From SIG452 sp045541975 (lineage in GTDB: Bacteria > Bacillota > Clostridia > UMGS1840): 64,000 bases of DNA. The stretch spans positions 1 through 64,000 of the forward strand of contig JAZQKB010000039.1 of NCBI GenBank assembly GCA_045541975.1, given 5' to 3'. The notes beneath the pieces are model-generated. The model had not been told where the DNA came from and did no database searches. It worked only from the letters and a program-made list of their open reading frames with translations. Numbering within the stretch: the stretch's first letter is position 1; each line of letters begins with the position of its first letter. Position numbers and translations under genes: made by a program. Below, piece after piece: positions 30,389 to 37,760 of the stretch.

Positions 30389-30417
30389 AGCCGGAGAGAA
30401 TTGCATTCTCTCCGGCT
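30389..30417 (+). other. Intra-operon hairpin after the binding-protein gene
   Basis: AGCCGGAGAGAA, loop TTGCA, TTCTCTCCGGCT: a perfect 12-bp stem, followed by CATAAAATTTTTG. Such stems often raise the binding-protein:permease ratio by stabilising the upstream message or by partial termination. Confidence 0.7.
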
Positions 30418-30443
30418 CATAAAATTTTTGTGGAGTGAATCAA

Positions 30444-31379
30444 ATGGAAATTTTTGCACAGCTTTTAAACGCTTTGCCCGGCTCTTTCTCCCAAGGGTTA
30501 ATTTGGGGCATTATGGCGATTGGAGTTTATATTACATACAGAATTTTAGACGTTGCTGATCTTACCGTTGACGGCTCTTTTGCCACAGGTGCTGCAGTTG
30601 CAGTCATTCTGATTTTAAACGGTTGCAATTTATGGCTGGCAATGTTTTTTGCTTTTGTTGCCGGACTGTTGGCAGGTGCCGTTACAGGACTTTTGCACAC
30701 CCTCATGGGAATCCCGGCGATTTTATCAGGGATTCTCACTCAGCTTGCACTTTATTCTGTAAACCTGAAAATTATGGGCAGAGCAAATCAGTCTGTTAAC
30801 GTGAATCAGACGGACCTGCTGGTTTCCCTTCGTTGGGTTCGGGAATTTGCCTTCCATAATCCGCTGATTACAGTAGGGATTGTATTAATCATTTTAATTG
30901 CTGCACTGTATTGGTTCTTTGGCACCGAAACCGGATGCGCTATCAGAGCAACCGGAACTAACCTGCATATGAGCCGTGCGCAAGGTATCAACACCAATTT
31001 CAACAAGGTGCTTGGCATTATGCTTTCCAACGGATTGGTTGCCTTTTCCGGAGCCTTTTTGGCACAGTATCAGGGGTTTGCTGATATCAAAATGGGCCAG
31101 GGAGCAATTGTAATCGGTCTTGCTGCAGTCATCATCGGAGAAGCACTGTTTGGCAAAATTTTTAAAAACTTTTCCCTGCGCCTTTTATCCGTTGCATTCG
31201 GATCCATTATTTATTATATTGTAATCCAGACGGTTATCACCTTGGGAATGGATGCAAATCTGATGAAGCTGTTATCGGCATCTATTGTTGCAATTTTCCT
31301 TGCTGTTCCCTATTGGAAAAGTCAGTATACTCAAAAACATATGAGAAAACACAAAAAAGGGGGAAAAGTAAATGCTTAA
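30444..31379 (+). CDS. ABC transporter permease (TrpY-like)
   Basis: 311 residues, strongly hydrophobic with about eight membrane segments, of the branched-chain-amino-acid-type permease family (VADLTVDGSFATGAA, GIPAILSGILTQLALYS, AIRATGTNLHMSRAQGIN). The ATG at 30444 is preferred: TGGAGTG precedes it at normal spacing, while an in-frame GTG at 30435 is part of that ribosome binding site. It overlaps the ATPase gene by 8 nt. Confidence 0.92.
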   Translation: MEIFAQLLNALPGSFSQGLIWGIMAIGVYITYRILDVADLTVDGSFATGAAVAVILILNGCNLWLAMFFAFVAGLLAGAVTGLLHTLMGIPAILSGILTQLALYSVNLKIMGRANQSVNVNQTDLLVSLRWVREFAFHNPLITVGIVLIILIAALYWFFGTETGCAIRATGTNLHMSRAQGINTNFNKVLGIMLSNGLVAFSGAFLAQYQGFADIKMGQGAIVIGLAAVIIGEALFGKIFKNFSLRLLSVAFGSIIYYIVIQTVITLGMDANLMKLLSASIVAIFLAVPYWKSQYTQKHMRKHKKGGKVNA

Positions 31380-32178
31380 GATATCAGACGTTGAAAAAAC
31401 TTTTAACCCCGGAACCATCAATGAAAAAAAGGCATTAAAAGGAATTAATCTGCATCTGAAAGCCGGTGATTTTGTAACGGTAATCGGTGGAAACGGTGCC
31501 GGAAAATCAACCATGCTCAATATGATTGCGGGAGTATATCCTGTGGATTGCGGAAGCATTGTGATTGACGGCATTGATATTACCCATCTTCCGGAATACA
31601 AAAGAGCAAAGTATTTAGGTAGAGTGTTCCAGGACCCGATGACGGGTACTGCTGCCGATATGCAGATTGAAGAAAACCTTGCTTTGGCTGCAAGACGAGG
31701 CAAAAAAAGAACCTTACGGGCAGGGATTACTTCCAAAGAGCGAGCAGAATATAAAGAACTTTTGAAAATTCTGGGTTTAGGTCTGGAAGAACGCTTAACC
31801 GCAAAAGTGGGCCTTTTATCTGGCGGACAACGGCAGGCACTGACGCTTCTGATGGCAACACTGAAAAAACCGAAGCTTCTGCTTTTAGACGAGCATACTG
31901 CCGCACTTGACCCGAAAACCGCAAAGAAAGTGTTGGAAATTACCGAAGAAATTGTTACAAAGGACCAGCTTACCACCCTGATGATTACCCATAATATGCA
32001 CGATGCAATCGCATACGGCAACCGTCTGATTATGATGAATGAGGGAAAAGTGATTGTAGACGTTTCCGGTGAGGAAAAGAAACAACTAACAGTTGCTCAA
32101 CTTCTGGAATTGTTTGAACAAGCAAGCGGAAGTGAATTTGCAAGCGACAAAGTGATGCTTTCCAAAAAGCAATCCTAA
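31372..32178 (+). CDS. ABC transporter ATP-binding protein (TrpZ-like)
   Basis: 268 residues. Walker A is GGNGAGKST, the signature is LSGGQRQAL and Walker B is LLLLDEHTAALDP, with the switch His in MITHNMHDA. It begins inside the end of the permease gene, with GGGGGAAAAGTAA upstream, so the two are translationally coupled. Together with the lipoprotein it forms a complete importer. Confidence 0.94.
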   Translation: MLKISDVEKTFNPGTINEKKALKGINLHLKAGDFVTVIGGNGAGKSTMLNMIAGVYPVDCGSIVIDGIDITHLPEYKRAKYLGRVFQDPMTGTAADMQIEENLALAARRGKKRTLRAGITSKERAEYKELLKILGLGLEERLTAKVGLLSGGQRQALTLLMATLKKPKLLLLDEHTAALDPKTAKKVLEITEEIVTKDQLTTLMITHNMHDAIAYGNRLIMMNEGKVIVDVSGEEKKQLTVAQLLELFEQASGSEFASDKVMLSKKQS

Positions 32179-32200
32179 ATAAGAAAAATCAACACATAAG

Positions 32201-32240
32201 AAAAAAGCACTTGCTTCTTTTAGAAGTAAGTGCTTTTTTC
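32201..32240. terminator. Terminator after the ABC operon
   Basis: AAAAAAGCACTT-CTTCT and AGAAG-AAGTGCTTTTTT, T-rich on both strands, between convergent genes. Confidence 0.85.
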
Positions 32241-32294
32241 ATTCAAAGGAAGGAAATCGAATAACAGAATAATCGTACCCTCAGCGACCTTCTG

Positions 32295-33017
32295 TTAGAT
32301 TGTTGTTTGGTAATGATGTTTCAAAAAGGTAAAAAGTTCATCCCAGCTTCCCGAAGGATATGCTGAAACATCTTCATTGTTATGGTTAATAAGGCAGTCT
32401 GTGAGCAAAAACGCCTTCATGCCAAGCTCTGTCACTACCATATCGTCTGCCACATCGTTGCCCACCATCAAACATTCCTCCGCAGCTAACCCAAGCTGTT
32501 CTAAAATATCTTGATAGTAACGAAGATCAGGCTTGGAGTAACGGCAGTTTTCATAAGTGGTATACAGAGCAAAATCTTTGGGCAAAAGACCTGCCCATTG
32601 AATCCGCTTCTCTGTTGCAACCGAAGGAAAAATCGGATTGGTGGCAAGAACGGTTACAACACCTTGTTCTTTTAAGTATTCTATGATTTTTTTTGCCATA
32701 GGATGATCGGAACATACCGATTGCACGTTGTCAAAGCCTGTCTGATAAAACCGTTCAAAATGAATGATATCCGCTTTTGCCTGTTCTCCATAATGGTTAC
32801 AAAAATGAGTCCAGAAAACAGTTTCGTTCGTGGCATTGCCATTATTATGAATCATTGCCTCAGTTCCCTGCCACACAACATCCACCAATTCTTTAGAATC
32901 ATAACCATGGACAGCTAACGCTTTGGCAAGTCCTTTAAAATACGTTTTCACAAAAACATTCTGATCCATTGGAAGCAAAGTGCCGTCTAAATCAAATAAT
33001 ACCGCTTTGAAAGCCAT
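32295..33017 (-). CDS. HAD-family hydrolase
   Basis: 240 residues. The nucleophile motif is FDLDGTLLPMD, motif II is TVLATNP, and the C-terminal metal motif is GNDVADD. A cap region lies between motifs I and II, as in phosphoglycolate phosphatase-type HADs. The start at 33017 has GGGAGTG upstream; an in-frame GTG at 33026 is within that site. It is the third gene of marR-degV-HAD, 15 nt after degV. Substrate unknown. Confidence 0.85.
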   Translation of the reverse strand: MAFKAVLFDLDGTLLPMDQNVFVKTYFKGLAKALAVHGYDSKELVDVVWQGTEAMIHNNGNATNETVFWTHFCNHYGEQAKADIIHFERFYQTGFDNVQSVCSDHPMAKKIIEYLKEQGVVTVLATNPIFPSVATEKRIQWAGLLPKDFALYTTYENCRYSKPDLRYYQDILEQLGLAAEECLMVGNDVADDMVVTELGMKAFLLTDCLINHNNEDVSAYPSGSWDELFTFLKHHYQTTI

Positions 33018-33032
33018 ATACGTCACTCCCGA

Positions 33033-33872
33033 TTACTTTGCAAAAAATGCAATGGCAACAATACCGGGACCTGCATGGGTACCAATGGTGCTGCCCATCA
33101 AAATAGATTCTTTGGGAACTGCTCCGTTTTTCCAGAAATCTTTGGTCTGTTCTAAAAACAACTTCATACCGGTGTCAGTCTGGCCGCTATGCCCAAATAA
33201 AACCGGCTTGGAATAATCAATTTCACCCACTTTTTCGATTTCAGTAATCAATGCCTGATTTCCCAGTTTCGCACCTCTTGCTTTGGAAATCTGATGAATT
33301 GCACCGTCGTATACTTCCACAATGGGTTTAATGTTTAAAAGACCGCCCACAAAGGAAACCACACCGGAAATTCTGCCGCCCATTTTTAAGTATTTTAAGG
33401 TGTCTACCATGGCAATAATATGCACTTTTCCTTTTTCGGCATCTAAAATTTCTTTAATTTCTTTTGCCGATTTGCCTTCTTCTACCAAACGAAGTGCATA
33501 CTCCACAATAATGCCGGAGCCAACAGCAACGTTTCCGGAATCCACCACATAAATATTATCAAATTCTTTTGCAGCAATATTGGCACTCTGGCAGGTACCG
33601 GAAAGTCCGGACCCAACCGTAATCACAATCGCTTCATCTCCGGCATCTGTCACCTTCTGAAACTCATCCCGGAATGCTTCAGGAGTAACCTGAGAGGTGG
33701 TGGGAAGCTGATCCACTGTTTCCAGCTTTTTGTAAAATTCTTCGTTGGTAATGGTCACACCGTCAATAAATTCTTCGTCGCCAAAACGAACCGTCAACGG
33801 AATCACAGTGGTCAAAGCTCTGCGCTCCTTTTTTAAATTTGCGGTGGAATCAATAATCACTCTTGTTTTCAT
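33033..33872 (-). CDS. DegV-family fatty acid-binding protein
   Basis: 279 residues. DSTANL at the N-terminus, DGVTITNEEFY, LPTTSQVTPEAF, GSGLSGTCQSA and YLKMGGRIS are diagnostic. DegV/FakB proteins bind a fatty acid and present it to the FakA kinase; no fakA is in the window. AAGGAGATTTTT precedes the ATG. It follows the MarR gene by 17 nt, so that regulator may respond to lipid status, as FabT does. Confidence 0.92.
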   Translation of the reverse strand: MKTRVIIDSTANLKKERRALTTVIPLTVRFGDEEFIDGVTITNEEFYKKLETVDQLPTTSQVTPEAFRDEFQKVTDAGDEAIVITVGSGLSGTCQSANIAAKEFDNIYVVDSGNVAVGSGIIVEYALRLVEEGKSAKEIKEILDAEKGKVHIIAMVDTLKYLKMGGRISGVVSFVGGLLNIKPIVEVYDGAIHQISKARGAKLGNQALITEIEKVGEIDYSKPVLFGHSGQTDTGMKLFLEQTKDFWKNGAVPKESILMGSTIGTHAGPGIVAIAFFAK

Positions 33873-33889
33873 AAAAATCTCCTTATTTA

Positions 33890-34336
33890 TTACAGTCCTT
33901 CTTTACTGATTTCCTGAAGGTTTTTAGCAATCACCTGCAGTGCAGAATAAAAATGGTCACGTTCTTCGTCGCTAAGACCTTGCCCGCCCTTTTCCACGGC
34001 GAGTTTGATGCGTTCACGAAGCTCGTAGGTAGCTTTTCTTCCTGATTCCGTTAAACGGATTTTGGCACGATAACCGTTGCCGGCACCCTGCCCACGGACA
34101 ACCAGTCCCTTTTTTTCCATTTCCGAAATCACACGGGAAACCTCCGCTTTATCGCGGTGACAGATTTCAGAAAGGTTTGCACCGGTTAACCCTTCTTCAC
34201 TTTTATATAACGCAATCATGTAAATGGAAGCTCTTCCTTTTAAGCCAAAGGGCTTCAGTTCTTCATTGGCAATTTTATTCCAAGCAGAAGTCAGCTGAGA
34301 TAATCCTAATGAAAAGTTTTCAAAACGTCCAATCAT
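33890..34336 (-). CDS. MarR-family regulator
   Basis: 148 residues with a winged helix: LTGANLSEICHRDKAEVSRVISEMEKKGLV is the helix-turn-helix plus recognition helix region, followed by a wing rich in Gly/Arg. The start at 34336 follows GAGAGGAGAAAACGTG. Two inverted repeats at its own promoter indicate autoregulation. degV and a HAD hydrolase follow closely and are probably under its control. FabT-like control of fatty acid metabolism is an inference from context only. Confidence 0.88.
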   Translation of the reverse strand: MIGRFENFSLGLSQLTSAWNKIANEELKPFGLKGRASIYMIALYKSEEGLTGANLSEICHRDKAEVSRVISEMEKKGLVVRGQGAGNGYRAKIRLTESGRKATYELRERIKLAVEKGGQGLSDEERDHFYSALQVIAKNLQEISKEGL

Positions 34337-34358
34337 CACGTTTTCTCCTCTCATTTAA

Positions 34359-34386
34359 TGTAGTTGTTGACAAATCAACAACTACA
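34359..34386. promoter_or_regulatory. marR operator 1
   Basis: TGTAGTTGTTGA, CAAA, TCAACAACTACA: perfect 12-bp arms overlapping the transcription start. Confidence 0.75.
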
Positions 34387-34414
34387 TTGTAACACACGAA
34401 TGTTGATTTGTCAA
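34386..34414 (-). promoter_or_regulatory. marR-degV-HAD promoter
   Basis: Minus strand TTGACA (34414-34409), 17 bp, TACAAT (34391-34386). It is sandwiched between two operators. Confidence 0.85.
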
Positions 34415-34416
34415 CA
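34401..34416. promoter_or_regulatory. marR operator 2
   Basis: TGTTGA, TTTG, TCAACA: same core as operator 1, covering the -35 box. Confidence 0.7.
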
Positions 34417-34465
34417 ACTTTGTCATAAAAAAAGGAATTTTTTTCCCAAAGAAAAACCGACACCA

Positions 34466-34494
34466 TTCATAATGAAAACAAACTGTGTTATACT
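34466..34494 (+). promoter_or_regulatory. Promoter of the 162-residue protein
   Basis: TTCATA, 17 bp, TATACT. The block AAACTGTGTTATACTGAA recurs exactly at the promoter of the recombinase gene (37700-37728). Confidence 0.55.
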
Positions 34495-34526
34495 GAAAAA
34501 AAGGAAATAAAAAAGGAGGATTTATT

Positions 34527-35015
34527 ATGACAGAAGATGTAAAAAGCTGTGTTATGGCAAGGGAAAACTTTTTCTCCCAGTATTATACCGTTCCCGAATC
34601 CGTGCAACCGGAGGTAGATGCCTTTCTTAATGAGCTTCGTGCTTTAGGAGAAGCCTCCGCCAACGCTACCGATTTTGAAAGTGCTTTTGCTTCCGGCGGA
34701 CTTTCCGCAAAATTCAATGCCCTGCTTCCCAAATGTACTCCCAAACCTGTTACCATGACGGAAGAACAAAAAGCGTACTCCAAAGAAGTTGCCAAAGAAA
34801 TCAATGAAGAAAGCGGAAGAAATCTCGGCAAAGAAATTGCAGACGATGTGACAGACTCTCTGGCCGTGGAAGTGGAAGAAGAACTGATTGCCCAAGGCAG
34901 AAAAGCCATGATTGAATCAGGTACCTTTGACGAGTTTACCCGGGTATCCAATGTGGTGGAAGACGGCAAAAATCTGTTTGGCTTTGTGAAAGGCTTATTC
35001 GGTAAGAAGAAATAA
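34527..35015 (+). CDS. Unknown 162-residue acidic, helical protein
   Basis: I do not recognise the family. The protein is predicted mostly alpha-helical, acidic, without signal peptide or membrane segment, and ends in a basic FGFVKGLFGKKK. The middle part has TEEQKAYSKEVAKEI and GRNLGKEIADDV helices. A strong AAAAAGGAGG ribosome binding site and a promoter support it as a real gene, and a terminator follows at 35032. It is divergent from marR, so the marR operators might also affect it. Confidence 0.7.
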   Translation: MTEDVKSCVMARENFFSQYYTVPESVQPEVDAFLNELRALGEASANATDFESAFASGGLSAKFNALLPKCTPKPVTMTEEQKAYSKEVAKEINEESGRNLGKEIADDVTDSLAVEVEEELIAQGRKAMIESGTFDEFTRVSNVVEDGKNLFGFVKGLFGKKK

Positions 35016-35031
35016 ATACATTAAAAAAACA

Positions 35032-35062
35032 AAAACCGTTGAGATATTCTCAACGGTTTTTT
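35032..35062 (+). terminator. Terminator of the 162-residue protein gene
   Basis: AAAACCGTTGAGA and TCTCAACGGTTTT with a T-run. Confidence 0.85.
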
Positions 35063-35066
35063 CTTT

Positions 35067-35195
35067 GCCACGCTCGTCTGTCTCATAACCTTTTTATTTT
35101 AATAAGTTTTGTTTCTTATAAAAGAAAAAGGCATCTCATTTGAGATGCCTTTATGGTTGCGGGAGGCGGATTTGAACCACCGACCTTCGGGTTAT
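35067..35195 (-). repeat. Direct repeat 1 of a partial tRNA-fMet duplication
   Basis: Nearly the same as 35324-35452, offset by 257 bp. It contains a copy of the downstream flank, the terminator hairpin (35127-35152) and the 3' half of tRNA-fMet. The sequence between the copies (35196-35323) carries nested stems: GCGGT/ACCGC with CAAAACTG/CAGTTTTG (35212-35265), GGTCC/GGACC (35275-35291) and CGAGC/GCTCG across the junction. Confidence 0.75.
35154..35195 (-). pseudogene. tRNA-fMet 3' fragment
   Basis: 42 nt identical to the 3' part of the intact initiator tRNA (35411-35452), from the anticodon-stem region through CCA. The 5' half is missing, so it cannot fold as a tRNA. Confidence 0.8.
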
Positions 35196-35323
35196 CACTT
35201 CGTGCCGGTTTGCGGTGCCCAAAACTGTTTTTGTCTCGCTGCTCGCTCACCGCAGTTTTGACCGCTGCACCAATGGTCCCTCTCTCGGACCGCATCGCGG
35301 CATTCGTGACCATTGCCCAACGA

Positions 35324-35487
<164 letters not shown>

Positions 35488-35513
35488 TTATAAACGCCTG
35501 AGCCAGAAAAATA

Positions 35514-35602
35514 TGGTGCCGGAAACCGGAATCGAACCGGTACGGGAGTCACCTCCCACAGGATTTTAAGTCCTGGGCGTCTGCCAGTTCCGCCACTCCG
35601 GC
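35514..35602 (-). tRNA. tRNA-Leu (UAA)
   Basis: 89 nt with encoded CCA. Acceptor stem GCCGGAG, a class II variable arm (TGGGAGGTGACTCCCG region), and anticodon loop CTTAAAA give anticodon TAA, which reads UUA/UUG. It is the first gene after the promoter at 35630-35658. Confidence 0.95.
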
Positions 35603-35629
35603 ACATCTCTCTTGCTCAAGCGCTAAACT

Positions 35630-35658
35630 ATAATACCATATCAAAAGCGATTTGTCAA
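35630..35658 (-). promoter_or_regulatory. tRNA-Leu/tRNA-fMet promoter
   Basis: Minus strand TTGACA (35658-35653), 17 bp, TATTAT (35635-35630). Confidence 0.85.
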
Positions 35659-35799
35659 GAGATTTTCCGAAAAAAATTTCTAAAATTTGTATGTGACGTT
35701 TTTTGGACTGGTTTCTTAGTTCATTTTATGAAAATACATGTACCGTTAGAACCGGATGCAGTACAAAAGAAGAATTTCCTTTGCACTGCATGGCACAAC

Positions 35800-35973
35800 T
35801 TAAAAGCTGGTAAAATTATCCACAATCTGCCCTGCTGCCTTCAGCATTCTGGCAGCTTTTTTCTTAAGGTGGGCGTTTTCCTTTTCAGAACGCAGAGGAT
35901 CAAAAATCATACCTGCCACAGCGCCCACTACCATCCCAGCAAGGATGCCCTTCATATAGTTGTTCCGTTGCAT
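35800..35973 (-). CDS. Small YtxH-like membrane protein, 57 residues
   Basis: ATG at 35973 follows GGGAGGCTCAT, and the frame ends TAA at 35800. The product starts MQRNNYMKGILAGMVVG and has one Gly/Ala-rich membrane segment (about residues 7-24), then a basic amphipathic tail with EKENAHLKKKAARML. This layout fits YtxH-type or glycine-zipper small proteins of sporulating Firmicutes. It lies 90 nt downstream of sigE on the same strand and could be part of that transcript. Function unknown. Confidence 0.7.
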   Translation of the reverse strand: MQRNNYMKGILAGMVVGAVAGMIFDPLRSEKENAHLKKKAARMLKAAGQIVDNFTSF

Positions 35974-36063
35974 ATGAGCCTCCCAAAAATCTATAAAATC
36001 AAAGCTTTGTGTTTGTTAGTATCGCCGATTCCATACAGAAATATGCAATGATTTTGCATCCTT

Positions 36064-36762
36064 TTATTGCATACTTTTTTCCATTTCCCGTTTTAATTTA
36101 TCAATAATTTTTTTCTCTAAACGAGATATGTAGGACTGAGAAATTCCCATCATATCTGCTACCTCTTTCTGCGTTTTTTCTTCTGCACCGAAAATACCGA
36201 ACCGAAGCGATATAATCAGCTGTTCCCGTTTGGATAACTTGGAAATTGCAGCAATCAGCACCTCTTTTTCCAGTTTTTTCTCAATGGCTTTATGGATAAT
36301 ATCGCCGTCTGTTCCTAAAATATCGGATAAGAGAAGTTCATTTCCGTCACCATCCATAGATAGGGGTTCATCCAGCGACACATCGTTTCGCTGATTGGAA
36401 ATTTTGCGAAGATGCATTAAAATTTCATTTTCGATACATCGGGATGCGTAGGTGGCAAGTTTGATGGCTTTCTCCTGATTAAAAGAATTGACTGCCTTTA
36501 TCAGACCAATGGTTCCAATAGAAGTTAAATCCTCTAAAGAAACGCCCGTGTTCTCAAATTTTTTGGAAATGTAGACCACCAGCCGAAGATTATGCTCAAT
36601 TAGAGTCTGCTTGGCTTTTTCATCCTTTAAATTAGAAATTAATGCTTCTTCGTGTTCGGGATCCAAGGGGGGCGGTAATACATCGGTACTCCCCATATAA
36701 TGACATTCTCTTAAAAACAGATGAACAATCAGTTTCCAGAACCAAAGGTATATTTTACTCAT
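36064..36762 (-). CDS. sigE: Sporulation sigma factor E (pro-SigE)
   Basis: 232 residues. It has a hydrophobic N-terminal pro-region (YLWFWKLIVHLFLREC) before LPPPL, the region removed by SpoIIGA, then sigma region 2 (NLRLVVYISKKFENTGVSLEDLTSIGTIG context), TYASRCIENEILMHLR, and region 4 with KEVADMMGISQSYISRLE. It directs mother-cell transcription after septation. The second ATG (36762) is preferred, since AAAGGAA sits too close to the first (36768). spoIIGA ends 13 nt upstream, as in Bacillus. Confidence 0.95.
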   Translation of the reverse strand: MSKIYLWFWKLIVHLFLRECHYMGSTDVLPPPLDPEHEEALISNLKDEKAKQTLIEHNLRLVVYISKKFENTGVSLEDLTSIGTIGLIKAVNSFNQEKAIKLATYASRCIENEILMHLRKISNQRNDVSLDEPLSMDGDGNELLLSDILGTDGDIIHKAIEKKLEKEVLIAAISKLSKREQLIISLRFGIFGAEEKTQKEVADMMGISQSYISRLEKKIIDKLKREMEKSMQ

Positions 36763-36775
36763 ATCCATTTCCTTT

Positions 36776-37567
36776 CTATTGTGACATTAAAACAGTGGGA
36801 TTACAAATAGCATCATAACCCTCATGACAAAAAACATCCGACCATGCCACTACTGCACGGACAGGTTTTTCATCACAGGTGATTAAATCCGGCTTGAATG
36901 CATATAAAATTCCTTCATTTTGCGTCACAGTGCGACAGGGAATCACCCGGATATTTTGCACAGTTTCCGGAGATTTTATGTTCAAAAACGGTTTTAAAAC
37001 TTCCGAATTTACCACAATCACACCGGTTTGATCCAATGGGTCCTGCAAACGGTTTCCCGTGTCTAAAAAAGTTTCTAAAGAAAGTTTTTGGTCTCCAAAA
37101 AACAGGCAAACGGTTTTTTTCTGTTCTATGCTTTTTTGACGGAGAGTTTCCAAGTAAAACCGACTGCATATTACCAGTAAAAAAGAACCGATTACCACAG
37201 CAAGCAGCGTTACCTGATTGGCATTTGCAGAAAAAAAGGAGGCAGAAAAACGGATACCGCCTGCTAAGGTAAAACTGAGTAAATAATACAACAAAAACAG
37301 TCTGAAAAATTCAGAAATTTTCCGAATCCGAAAAGCAACAAAAATCATAAACGATGCTACTAAAATCTGAAACATAATGTGCTCTAAAAAACGGTAAGAG
37401 TTGATAAACAACAGGCAAAAATAGAAGCTTCCCACCGCACTTGCCAAAATTCCCCTCCCAAAAAGAAACTTGCCACCTCTTGCATAGGAGGTGAGAAACA
37501 GCAACAGAAGATTCATCACAAAATTATAAAAAAACAGGATATCAAAATAAACGGTGGTCGCTATCAT
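36776..37567 (-). CDS. spoIIGA: Pro-SigE processing peptidase SpoIIGA
   Basis: 263 residues. The N-terminal half has five hydrophobic segments; the C-terminal half is a soluble aspartic protease domain with the catalytic FLDTGN, followed by VIVVNSE and VIPCRTV. It cleaves pro-SigE in the septal membrane on a SpoIIR signal. AAAAGGAGTAGTCC precedes the ATG. Sequence conservation is modest, as is usual for this family, but the sigE neighbour makes the call firm. Confidence 0.93.
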   Translation of the reverse strand: MIATTVYFDILFFYNFVMNLLLLFLTSYARGGKFLFGRGILASAVGSFYFCLLFINSYRFLEHIMFQILVASFMIFVAFRIRKISEFFRLFLLYYLLSFTLAGGIRFSASFFSANANQVTLLAVVIGSFLLVICSRFYLETLRQKSIEQKKTVCLFFGDQKLSLETFLDTGNRLQDPLDQTGVIVVNSEVLKPFLNIKSPETVQNIRVIPCRTVTQNEGILYAFKPDLITCDEKPVRAVVAWSDVFCHEGYDAICNPTVLMSQ

Positions 37568-37607
37568 AAGGACTACTCCTTTTCGCTATGAAATGAAAGT
37601 TAACCTC

Positions 37608-37650
37608 AGTATATCATACAAAACACAAAAATTTTAGTCTAATCTGTCGG
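37608..37650 (-). promoter_or_regulatory. Putative spoIIGA-sigE promoter with Spo0A-like box
   Basis: Minus strand TATACT (37613-37608). No -35 at 17 bp; TTAGAC is about 23 bp upstream, next to a TGTCG-type half site (37645-37650). Wide spacing plus Spo0A boxes is how the Bacillus spoIIG promoter is built. The match is weak. Confidence 0.3.
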
Positions 37651-37699
37651 TAAAAACAGCTTTTTTGTTGACAAATTCCAAAGATTTTTTTGTTTGTTA

Positions 37700-37728
37700 T
37701 TGTATTTATAAAAAAACTGTGTTATACT
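37700..37728 (+). promoter_or_regulatory. Promoter of the tyrosine recombinase gene
   Basis: TTGTAT, 17 bp, TATACT. Confidence 0.6.
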
Positions 37729-37760
37729 GAACTTACCAAAAATAAAAGGAGGGTTAGCTT

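Noticed and set aside
35816..35824. TTATCCACA, a perfect DnaA-box sequence (near-identical words also at about 53028 and 63351)
   Set aside because: Each lies inside a coding region where it encodes Val-Asp-Asn or Val-Asp-Lys; they are isolated and do not cluster as an origin would.
35728..36051. A 107-codon plus-strand frame between tRNA-Leu and sigE
   Set aside because: It has no ribosome binding site and is antisense to the better supported 57-residue gene at 35800-35973.
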